From positions 2,204,001-2,268,000 of the forward strand of contig NZ_CP060719.1 of NCBI RefSeq assembly GCF_014396975.1: a DNA stretch of 64,000 bases, given 5' to 3'. Made by a program: the position numbers and the translations under genes. Each line of letters starts with the position of its first letter. Position 1 is the stretch's first letter. The notes beneath the pieces are model-generated. The model was not told where the DNA came from, did not search any database, and saw only the letters and a program-made list of their open reading frames with translations. Origin of the DNA: Thermomonas carbonis. GTDB lineage: Bacteria > Pseudomonadota > Gammaproteobacteria > Xanthomonadales > Xanthomonadaceae. This document shows, in pieces, positions 57,102-64,000 of this stretch.

Positions 57102-57806
57102 TTAGTGGCTGCGCACCAGCACCACGGTCACATTGTCGGAGCCGCCGCCGTCAAGCGCGGCGGCGACCAGTCCGTCCACGCATTCCTGCGCGCTGCATTC
57201 CTGGTGCGCGAGCACGCGGGCGATGCTGCGGTCGTCGACTTCCTCGGTCAGGCCGTCGCTGCACAACAACAACTGCATGCCTGGCCGCAACTCGCCGCCC
57301 AGGGTTTCCACGTTTAGCTGCAACGGATCGGTCACGCCCAGCGCCTGGGTCACCACGTTGCGGTGCGGATGGCTGCGCGCCTGGTCGGCGGTGATCGCGC
57401 CCTGCGCGATCAGTTCCTGCACGTAGCTGTGGTCCTGCGAGATCTGGGTCAGCGCGCCGTCCCGCCACAGATAAACCCGGCTGTCGCCGACCCATGCCAC
57501 CTCGAAGCGATTGCCGTTGACCCGTGCAGCAACCACGGTGGTGCCCATCGGCAGGCTATCGCCGCGGCGCTTGGAGCAGCGGATGATTTCCTCGTCGGCG
57601 GTGCGGATCGCCTCCGCCAGGGTGTTGCCGGCGCGAACCTCGCGGACGATCGCCTCACGCGCCAGCGCGCTGGCGACTTCGCCGTACTCGTGCCCGCCCA
57701 TGCCGTCCGCGACCAGCCACAGCCCCAGCTCGCTGTCGCCGTAATAGGTGTCCTCGTTCAACTCCCGGCGCAGGCCGACGTGGGTCAGGTGTCCGAATTC
57801 GATCAT
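57102..57806 (-). CDS. PP2C-family serine/threonine phosphatase (Stp1-like)
   Basis: A 234-residue metal-dependent phosphatase with the family motifs RRELNEDTYY, LVADGMGGHEYGE, AWVGDSRVYLW, LLLCSDGLTEEV and GSDNVTVVLV, holding the two-metal aspartates. It dephosphorylates Ser/Thr kinase targets; no kinase gene is nearby. Convergent with dnaQ. Confidence 0.93.
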   Translation of the reverse strand: MIEFGHLTHVGLRRELNEDTYYGDSELGLWLVADGMGGHEYGEVASALAREAIVREVRAGNTLAEAIRTADEEIIRCSKRRGDSLPMGTTVVAARVNGNRFEVAWVGDSRVYLWRDGALTQISQDHSYVQELIAQGAITADQARSHPHRNVVTQALGVTDPLQLNVETLGGELRPGMQLLLCSDGLTEEVDDRSIARVLAHQECSAQECVDGLVAAALDGGGSDNVTVVLVRSH

Positions 57807-58394
57807 GCGGGCGGCATTCGTCCGGGAGTCAGAGGTGGTAACGAAATCGCACGGACGAACCGGACGAGGCGGATAAAGTAACGTGTTGCAGTGTAGAAGA
57901 GGTACGAAGGGTGGGCTATCCCGTTTCCACGGACTGCTGCGTTGAGAGTCTATGGGCTTGATCTTTTGCGTCCAGCCTAGGCTGCATGCGCGGGTAGTGG
58001 ATACGCCGCCACATCTCGCAACAGACCCGCAGTTGCTTCATCGGGCCAGCTAAAGCTTGAGCACCAGCAACTCCTGGTCTGTGACCGTGCCTGCGCCGGG
58101 GAGCGATCCCTGGTAAAGATCGCGAATCATCGGGGATCAGCGTAGTGATCGTGCAAGAAGCTATGCAAAGACCTGACTCCGCCTTGTCAGAAAATATCGA
58201 CATCCGTACACTGGCCTGCAGCACTGCTGCGCCGTGTCGTTATGCAGTTTGCGTTGGTCAAGTTCCAGGTTCACCCTCATCTTCATTCGGGATTGGTGAG
58301 TGCCAATCCAGCCTCAAGCTTTTGATCATGCCGCCGCCTTTGCTCGGCCAGGCGCGCTTTTGATCAAGAAGCTACGACGTGCACGGAGGCACTG
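57807..58394. other. 588-base stretch without a recognisable intact gene
   Basis: I see no convincing gene. On the minus strand two short peptides in different frames (MIRDLYQGSLPGAGTVTDQE-type and MKQLRVCCEMWRRIHYPRM-type) have protein-like composition and may be remnants of a decayed gene, but I cannot name it. Base composition becomes visibly less GC-rich here than in the preceding core genes. It marks the change from conserved to accessory content. A good GGAGG site ends the stretch, serving the next gene. Confidence 0.4.
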
Positions 58395-59504
58395 ATGCTC
58401 AAAGGTCCGCTCCATGATTCCGGTCCTGCGGCTTTGGTCAGTGTGATTGTGCCGGCCTACAACGCTTCGACGACGATCAACATGTGCCTCGCACCGCTTT
58501 TGCAAATGCAGAGCCGGGGCGAGATCGTCGAGATCATCCTGGTTGATGATGGCTCTACAGACTCAACGGCGGATGATGCAGCTGCAGCCGGCGCGCGCGT
58601 GATGGAATCGGGTGGCAGATTGGGCCCTGGGGCTGCCCGAAATGCGGCGGCACGTGTGGCCAGAGGCGACGTCCTATGGTTCGTGGACGCCGACTCGGTC
58701 GCGCACGAGAATGCCGCACGAATGGTCACTGCAGCCATTTCACAGGATGGCGTCGATGCTGTCTTTGGCTCCTACGACGATCAGCCCGCGGCAGCTGGCT
58801 TCTGGTCACAGTACAAAAATCTCGTGCATCACCACTACCATCGCCAAAGCAATCGGGAGGCGGAAACCTTTTGGGCAGGGTGCGGTGCTGTCAGGAAATC
58901 GGTTTTTCTTGATGTTGGCGGCTTTGATGCGTCTGCATTCACTGAACCCTCAATCGAGGATATTGAACTTGGCTGGCGATTGCGGCAAAGAGGTTCGCGA
59001 ATTCTGCTGATACCGGAACTCCAGGTCACGCACCTCAAGGTCTGGAGTTTCCTGAATCTGCTGCGCACCGAAATCTTCTGCCGGGCTTTGCCTTGGTCGC
59101 GCCTGATTCGGTCACGCACGGGGTGGGTCGATGCCTTGAACGCAAGCAGGGGCGAAAGGCTTCGTGCCTTCATTCCGTTGGCGATCCTAGCCAGCATTCC
59201 TATCGCGCTGGTGCCTCTTTGGGTGCCGGTTGCCGCCCTTGTGGTGGCGATGGCCGCGAACGGAAAGCTGCTCGCATTGTTCCATCGTAGACGTGGCCCC
59301 TTGTTCGCGGTGAGCGCGATGTTGTTCCATCAGGTCTATTACCTCTACTGCTCGGGTGCTGTCGCATGGTCGTGGCAGGAACAAATCTGGGCAACGCTGC
59401 GCCGCTTGCTCGGTGGTCGGCACAAGGCGTCTTTTGAGACTCTCGATCGCGGGTCGTTCTCAGACGATTCGGGTGATCCCATATTGACTTCAGTGAAAGA
59501 GTAG
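58395..59504 (+). CDS. family 2 glycosyltransferase with C-terminal membrane helices
   Basis: A 369-residue GT-A-fold transferase. Nucleotide-sugar motifs VSVIVPAYNAS and ILVDDGSTDSTADD, the D-x-D-type FVDADS and the acceptor region GCGAVRKSVFLDVGGFD with SIEDIELGWRLRQRG. The last third has two hydrophobic regions (ILASIPIALVPLWVPVAALVVAMAA and AVSAMLFHQVYYLYCSGAVAW) that anchor it to the membrane. GGAGG lies six bases before the ATG. Likely makes a cell-surface glycan or glycolipid; sugar and acceptor unknown. Confidence 0.88.
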   Translation: MLKGPLHDSGPAALVSVIVPAYNASTTINMCLAPLLQMQSRGEIVEIILVDDGSTDSTADDAAAAGARVMESGGRLGPGAARNAAARVARGDVLWFVDADSVAHENAARMVTAAISQDGVDAVFGSYDDQPAAAGFWSQYKNLVHHHYHRQSNREAETFWAGCGAVRKSVFLDVGGFDASAFTEPSIEDIELGWRLRQRGSRILLIPELQVTHLKVWSFLNLLRTEIFCRALPWSRLIRSRTGWVDALNASRGERLRAFIPLAILASIPIALVPLWVPVAALVVAMAANGKLLALFHRRRGPLFAVSAMLFHQVYYLYCSGAVAWSWQEQIWATLRRLLGGRHKASFETLDRGSFSDDSGDPILTSVKE

Positions 59505-59663
59505 GTGCTTGTCTGGGATATATGGGCAGCTGCGTACAGCGCCGTCCCGTCGTTTCCGGCGTCCCGTGAGGGATCCATCCTCTCGTGGCCGATAAAGAAC
59601 GAGCCTGTGTGAAAACCCTGCCTCTGCTGGAAAGGTCTGAGCACCGGTCGATGGGTGCTTTGC

Positions 59664-60170
59664 ATGAAGCGATTCGTGGATGGAGTTGATCGTTCTCAAG
59701 GCCTCCTGCTTCCTGATCGACTGGAGAATTACGTCCGCGAAGACAACCCGGTGCGGGTGGTCGATGCTTTCGTCGAAGCACTCGATCTGAGCCAGCTGGG
59801 CTTCGAGGCCGCCAATCGTGTAGCAGGCGGGCGGCCTGCATATCATCATGCTGCGCTGCTCAAGATTTACATCTACGGCTATCTCAATTGCATCCAGTCC
59901 AGCCGGCGCTTGGAGCGGGAAGCACAGCGGAACCTCGAACTCGTCTGGCTAACCGGTCGGTTGGCGCCGGACTTCATCGCCGACTTCCGCAAGGACAACG
60001 GCAGCGCGATCACCGCAGTGTGCAGCCGCTTCGTCGGCCTGTGCCGGAGCATGAAGGTCTTCTCGCACGCGATCGTCGCGATCGATGGCAGCAAGCTCAA
60101 GGCGGTGAACAGCCGGTACCGCAACTTCACCGTTGGCAAGATCAAGGGGCGTCGGCAGCAACTGGAGCCC
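59664..60170 (+). mobile_element. IS1182-type transposase, N-terminal fragment
   Basis: About 170 residues of an IS1182-family transposase N-terminus: MKRFVDGVDRSQGLLLPDRLENYV, HHAALLKIYIYGYLNCIQSSRRLERE, LIWLTGRLAPDFIADFRKDN-type text and AIDGSKLKAVNSRYRNFT. Homology stops after GKIKGRRQQLE, where the frame runs into unrelated sequence, and the catalytic C-terminal part is absent. So it is a dead remnant, not a mobile copy. I cannot delimit terminal inverted repeats. Confidence 0.85.
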
Positions 60171-60585
60171 GGCACTTGTCCCGGATCCCAACACTGTGTG
60201 GGTCGGACTCGGGTATTTTTGCAATGAAGACGACGAACTCTGGCGGCTTTCCGACGCAGAGATGCAGGCACTGGCGCTGCGCGAACTGCTCAGATCAATC
60301 TTGCAGACGCGGAGGACGTGATTGCCGCCACGGTGATTCGGTTCCCCAAAGCCTTTCGGTGCATGCACGGACTTCGGCCGGGTTCGCTCGCATGTCGACA
60401 AGATCGCCAACCTGTTCCTGGTGGGTCGCAATGGCATGCCCGGTACAACAACCAGGATCACTCGATGCTGACCGCAAAGGCGGCTGTGGACAACATCATT
60501 TCCGGCCGGGTCAGCACGGACAACATCTGGGACATCAACTTCGATGATGACTACCATGAGTCGGAGTCGACTGCAGGATCAGGAA
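60168..60585 (+). pseudogene. 3' remnant of an NAD(P)/FAD-dependent oxidoreductase gene, frameshifted
   Basis: Beginning exactly where the transposase fragment ends, the plus strand encodes pieces of one protein in alternating frames: ALVPDPNTVWVGLGYFCNED and DELWRLSDAEMQALALREL; then INLADAEDVIAATVIRFPKAF; then DFGRVRSHVDKIANLFLVGRN; then RYNNQDHSMLTAKAAVDNII followed by NIWDINFDDDYHE. The last text is typical of FAD-dependent amine-oxidase/UDP-galactopyranose-mutase-like proteins that neighbour glycosyltransferases. At least three frameshifts are needed and the N-terminal two thirds are gone. The 3' end overlaps the convergent GT87 gene. Confidence 0.75.
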
Positions 60586-61698
60586 TGCCGCCGTTGCAAG
60601 CCAGAAGCACAGCAGTGCGGCGTCCAGCCAAGCAGACCTGATCAGCGAGGTCAGAGGTATCCACAGGGTTACCCCGAATACGGCGGCGACCAGGCGGCTG
60701 GCCATGTCCTTGCGTTCCAAGGCGAGCGCCAGTAGTGCGATGAGGGCCGGATACAGCATGATGTTGTCGTAGGCCCGATGAGGAATGAATACCCGCCCGA
60801 CAATGGCGCAAAGAGCCAGCAAGGTCAGCATCGAAAAGCCACGGTTGCGCCCACGGAGCCAAGTTCCCGCGCTGAACGTCAGCGCCGCCACCAGGCTGAT
60901 CGCAACCGCCACGCGAGGATCCGAGCCCAGGTTGGCCAAGATGCCTCCTGCGCTCGAACCCCCGCTATTGCCGGCGGTGATGAATCGAAGGTCGGCATGC
61001 TGGAACCAGTAATCAAGGACGGCAAAGGGCGAGGCCTGCGTTTGCCAGCAGGCTAACCAGCTCAGTGCCCCCAGGATCGCCAGTCCGAATGCCAGTCCCC
61101 GCCAGTTCCGGTCGGCCACGAACAGCAGCGCGAAAACCAGTCCAATCTGTGGTTTGAACATGGCCATTGCCCAGCACGCACCTGCAGCCATGCGCTGGCC
61201 ACGGCGAAGGCAGAACACTTGCCCGGCCACGAACCCCATGCTGATGATCGAAAACTGCCCGAACGCCACGGCACTGGAGTTTTGCGCAATGGCGAGGCCA
61301 GACACCGCGCCCAGGCTTGCGCTCTGCCAACCCAGGTAACGCAGGTCGCGATACCCATGCGCAGCGACCGCGAGCAGGGCGGTTAAAGTCAGGATGCCGA
61401 ATACCCAGCCAGCAGCCACCGGGGATTCCCAAGCAAAGACCGCTGCCAGCATCGGGAAGGCGTACGGAGGATAGACCGAATTCGGCAGGTCTTCCGTGGG
61501 CAGGGCATCCGATGCGATCGACTGGTTTGGATAGATGCCCGACGCGTACAGCCGGTACTCCACCCCCCGGCTCGCAAGGTCATAGCTGCCGCGCTCGCTG
61601 ACCGCGACATGGACTCCGCGAACCAGGTAGGCCGAGGCACAAAGCGCCAAGACGATCGCAAGCCACAGGATAATCCGGGGCAGGGGGCTGGCCGTCAT
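60535..61698 (-). CDS. GT87-family (DUF2029) membrane glycosyltransferase
   Basis: A 387-residue polytopic protein with about nine membrane helices, of the GT-C style GT87/DUF2029 group that uses polyprenyl-phosphate sugars. Family stretches visible: an early extracytoplasmic loop YASGIYPNQSIASDALPTED and NSVYPPYAFPMLAA, then ACWAMAMFKPQIGLVFALLF. Mycobacterial relatives are polyprenyl-phosphomannose-dependent mannosyltransferases. The C-terminal ten codons overlap the pseudogene remnant on the other strand. Donor and acceptor unknown. Confidence 0.82.
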   Translation of the reverse strand: MTASPLPRIILWLAIVLALCASAYLVRGVHVAVSERGSYDLASRGVEYRLYASGIYPNQSIASDALPTEDLPNSVYPPYAFPMLAAVFAWESPVAAGWVFGILTLTALLAVAAHGYRDLRYLGWQSASLGAVSGLAIAQNSSAVAFGQFSIISMGFVAGQVFCLRRGQRMAAGACWAMAMFKPQIGLVFALLFVADRNWRGLAFGLAILGALSWLACWQTQASPFAVLDYWFQHADLRFITAGNSGGSSAGGILANLGSDPRVAVAISLVAALTFSAGTWLRGRNRGFSMLTLLALCAIVGRVFIPHRAYDNIMLYPALIALLALALERKDMASRLVAAVFGVTLWIPLTSLIRSAWLDAALLCFWLATAAFLILQSTPTHGSHHRS

Positions 61699-61912
61699 GC
61701 CGGGGCGAGTTCAACGACTGGCGCGAAGCGAAGCAGGCTCATGATCTGCGTCTTCACAGGCTGGCGGCGGGGTCGGGAGGTGATACGTCGCGGCTGACCT
61801 TGGCGGCGGCTCGCCGCGCTGCCGGCTCGCGCCTGCCTGGTCGGGGCAAAACCCGGCTGCCCGAGGGTACTGCATCGCGAAAACACCACCGCACGGTCCG
61901 ATGGTCCGGGGC

Positions 61913-62836
61913 TCAAAGATCCTCCGGCCGCGTCTGGAGCACCTTGAGGTGGTACAGGTTCTGGAGGAAGTAGCGGCTGTTCCCGGCCTGGATGTCATGG
62001 ACCGGTTTCATGCACTTCACCTCGAAGAAGTCGACCGGGAAGATGTAGTCCTTCCAGTTCTCGATGCGACCGATGCCGGTCAGCTCCTGGAACTCGTTGG
62101 AGATGGTCAGGTTCTCGAAGTCCTGCAGCGGCAGGTCGATGGTCTTGAGAAACTGCAGGATGAAACCCAGGCCCCTCACGGCCTCCAGGAAATCACCAAG
62201 GTCCGGCACGTTGTAGTGATAGGCCGCGTTGATCTTCAGGATCTCGGCGTCGATCCTCGCGCGATGCGCGGCAATGGCCGGCACCTTGCGAAACAGGTCC
62301 TTGATGTACAGGGTGCCGCCTGGCTTGAGTACGGACCAGGCAGAGCTGAGCGTCCGCCTGATGTCGTCGGAGTGGCCAAAAGACTCAAGGAAGTAGACGA
62401 CGTCGAAGCTCTCGCCAGCGAACTCACTGGCGAGATCCTGGTAGCTGGCACGGCGGACCGTGATGCGCTCGGAAAGGCCTGCTGCATCAATGCGCTGTCG
62501 AGCCTGCTCCGCCTGCACGGCTGAAATCGTCACCGCCTCCACGCTCACATCCGCCTCGCGGCAGAAGTACAAGGCTGGGCCGCAGACGCCACACCCCGCG
62601 TCCAGCACGTGCTGGCCGGCAGTGAGCCCCATGCTGGCAATCTGATAGTCGAGCAACGCCGCGACATCCCTGGTGCGGAAGGCCTGGATGACCGGGCCAT
62701 AGACCCGCAGGAACGCCTCGTTGGTGCGGTCGTAGAAATCACCGACCTGTTCGGGCGTGCTGGCGGTAGCCGACGGCTGGGTTGAGGGGGCTCGCTTGCG
62801 TGCCGCGTTCAGCGACAGGAAGTCCAACCAGCGCAT
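61913..62836 (-). CDS. class I SAM-dependent methyltransferase, possibly prenyl-type
   Basis: A 307-residue methyltransferase. Motif I is VLDAGCGVCG (about 77-86), motif II VEAVTISAVQAEQARQRI, then FDVVYFLESFGHSDDI and LKPGGTLYIKDLF. The region before motif I, VGDFYDRTNEAFLRVYG, resembles the entry segment of sterol- and geranyl-diphosphate-type C-methyltransferases. The polyprenyl diphosphate synthase starts 443 bases away in the other direction. Acting on an isoprenoid is therefore a fair guess but not shown. Alone on its strand, downstream gene GT87 214 bases away. Confidence 0.8.
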   Translation of the reverse strand: MRWLDFLSLNAARKRAPSTQPSATASTPEQVGDFYDRTNEAFLRVYGPVIQAFRTRDVAALLDYQIASMGLTAGQHVLDAGCGVCGPALYFCREADVSVEAVTISAVQAEQARQRIDAAGLSERITVRRASYQDLASEFAGESFDVVYFLESFGHSDDIRRTLSSAWSVLKPGGTLYIKDLFRKVPAIAAHRARIDAEILKINAAYHYNVPDLGDFLEAVRGLGFILQFLKTIDLPLQDFENLTISNEFQELTGIGRIENWKDYIFPVDFFEVKCMKPVHDIQAGNSRYFLQNLYHLKVLQTRPEDL

Positions 62837-63279
62837 GGCCTAACCTAGTGTGGATGACCGAAAGGTCGGATGGATGACGAGATGAAGGCGCGCGCCGGGA
62901 AATGGAGGAAACCGCTGCGGCATGCTCAGGTAGTATCCTTCAACGGCGCCGTTCATGGCTTCCCGCTTCTGACGAATTTTCACAAATTGGGCGACTCGAT
63001 GTCACATTCGCCGGGTGTCCTACCCATGGTCAAGGTGCTCAGGCAGCAAGCGCGTTCCACATGCGTTCCCTTGCCTGGCGCGGGGGAAGAGCGGGTAGTG
63101 CAATGCGGAGGCGCTGGGACGCGTCACTTCCCGCAGCCAGCCTGACCCGGCCCCTTCCCGGTCCAGCCACGTCCGCGCCTGCCTCGCCGATCCATGGCGG
63201 CAGTGCCTCATACCAGCCCGCAGTTCAGACAGACTATGACCAACGTCGGCGCCCGGCATGGACGCACAAGGATTCGCGA
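62837..63279. other. 443-base intergenic region between divergent methyltransferase and prenyl synthase
   Basis: No coding sequence with recognisable protein text; one open frame of 91 codons on the plus strand has no family resemblance. It must hold the promoters of the two divergent genes, but I find no convincing -35/-10 pair. Confidence 0.4.
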
Positions 63280-64000
63280 TTGAAGAGTGACTTGTTTCCT
63301 GACGCGGTTCTCGGCGTCGAAGAGCTGCATCGCCATTTCGCACAGGAGATCGTCGAGATCGACCGCGCGCTGCTGGCCCTTCTGACCGGCCTAGGTCCGC
63401 CCAGCACCCACTACGGGATGTTGAGTTACCACTTCGGTTTCGTCGACGCAGGCCTGCAGGCACTGCCAGAAGGAGGATACCTGCCGCGCGGCAAGCGCCT
63501 GAGGCCGGTGATCTGCAACCTGCTCTGCGGGGCGTTCGGATTGCCTCGGCGCGTCGCCAAGCAGTTGATGATGGCGGCCGAGGTCATGCATTCCGCCAGC
63601 CTTGCGCACGACGACATCCAGGACCGTGACGATCTGCGATGGAACCGCCCGACGCTGCACGCGGTATTCGGCCTGGAACAAGCCATCAATGCCGGCGACG
63701 CGTTGATCGGGATGGTCTACCGGTTATTGCTGGGATTGACCGCCCAGGGTGTGGCGCCGTCGCTCGCGCTGGACGTGATTGCCGCGTTCAATCGGGCGCA
63801 CTTGCTGATGTGCGAGGGCCAGCATCTCGATCTTTCGTTCCGGTACGACAGCATTGCAGGTGCCGATGAGTATCTCGAAATGGTCGAGCGCAAGACCGCG
63901 GCGGCCTGCGTCTGTATCGGCGAAAGCATCGCGATACTGGCTTCGGCGCCGCCGCAGGCACGCGAGGCCCTGGTTGAATTCGGCCGCTCATTCGGAGTCC
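63280..64000 (+). CDS. polyprenyl diphosphate synthase, 3' end outside the window
   Basis: 240 codons are open to the right edge. It condenses isopentenyl diphosphate units onto an allylic primer. Visible family features: GKRLRPVICNLL (about 77-88), the first aspartate-rich motif DDIQD in SLAHDDIQDRDDLRWNRPT, QAINAGDALIGMVYRLL and a KT pair in EMVERKTAAACVCIGES. The residues four and five places before the DDxxD motif are small (Ser, Ala), so the product chain is not blocked by an aromatic and may be long. The start is a TTG; no ATG with correct spacing exists. The rest of the gene and any cluster partners lie beyond the edge. Confidence 0.85.
   Translation, partial: MKSDLFPDAVLGVEELHRHFAQEIVEIDRALLALLTGLGPPSTHYGMLSYHFGFVDAGLQALPEGGYLPRGKRLRPVICNLLCGAFGLPRRVAKQLMMAAEVMHSASLAHDDIQDRDDLRWNRPTLHAVFGLEQAINAGDALIGMVYRLLLGLTAQGVAPSLALDVIAAFNRAHLLMCEGQHLDLSFRYDSIAGADEYLEMVERKTAAACVCIGESIAILASAPPQAREALVEFGRSFGV

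Noticed and set aside
57916..58224. 102-codon minus-strand open frame as a gene
   Set aside because: The composition changes along the frame, and no start signal or family resemblance is seen; it may contain remnants but not an intact gene.
62870..63145. 91-codon plus-strand open frame between the methyltransferase and the prenyl synthase
   Set aside because: No family text and no convincing ribosome site; composition not better than chance.

Overview
The window reads as chromosome from a high-GC gammaproteobacterium of the Xanthomonadaceae/Lysobacteraceae group (Lysobacter, Luteimonas or Thermomonas-like). The basis is GC-rich codon use, the phoB-phoR-ppk1-ppx and tig-clpP-clpX-lon-hup-ppiD gene orders, and the protein flavour; no rRNA or species marker is present, so the genus is not fixed. 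Most genes are ordinary housekeeping genes with short spacing and many 4-base ATGA overlaps.

Layout. 1-10.1 kb: a GyrI-like end, DUF423, TraB/GumN, dxs, an M13 peptidase, a paired active/inactive M16 peptidase unit and two DoxX-type membrane proteins. 10.2-16.8 kb: a LytS/LytTR two-component pair, an RNase J-like metallo-beta-lactamase/beta-CASP protein, a TauE/SafE permease, DUF1801, another DoxX-like protein and the RNA helicase rhlE behind a structured leader. 16.9-32.4 kb: a queuosine-precursor transporter, then a large acyl-CoA catabolism locus. On the minus strand it has an ACAD11-type dehydrogenase, an IclR regulator and a quinone oxidoreductase. On the plus strand it has a ComB-like phosphatase, an ACAD10/11-type kinase, a FadB-like fusion, a thiolase, three more acyl-CoA dehydrogenases and two SDRs. 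Two tandem palindromes between the two arms look like the regulator's operator. The kinase plus ACAD11-type enzyme suggests use of 4-hydroxyacyl-CoAs by phosphorylation and elimination followed by beta-oxidation.

32.4-40 kb: a phosphate/polyphosphate unit (phoB, phoR, ppk1, ppx) behind a three-unit Pho box. ppk1 has no start codon in its own frame; its ATG sits one base out of frame beside a C-rich tract. An M48 (BepA-like) protease lies upstream. 40-42.8 kb: glutaredoxin, an AhpD-like protein, an NAD-type isocitrate dehydrogenase and a Bax-inhibitor-1 family protein. 42.9-52.7 kb: seven tRNA genes in two groups around the protein quality-control block tig, clpP, clpX, lon (with a sigma-32-like promoter), hup and ppiD. 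52.7-57.8 kb: fabI and the mltD-like/gloB/methyltransferase-like/rnhA/dnaQ neighbourhood known from E. coli, then a PP2C phosphatase.

57.8-64 kb is accessory in character. It has a gene-poor 588-base stretch, a family 2 glycosyltransferase, a truncated IS1182-type transposase joined to the frameshifted 3' end of an FAD-dependent oxidoreductase gene, a GT87 membrane glycosyltransferase, a SAM methyltransferase and, cut by the right edge, a polyprenyl diphosphate synthase. The last two, divergently placed, may be the start of an isoprenoid-modifying cluster that continues outside the window.
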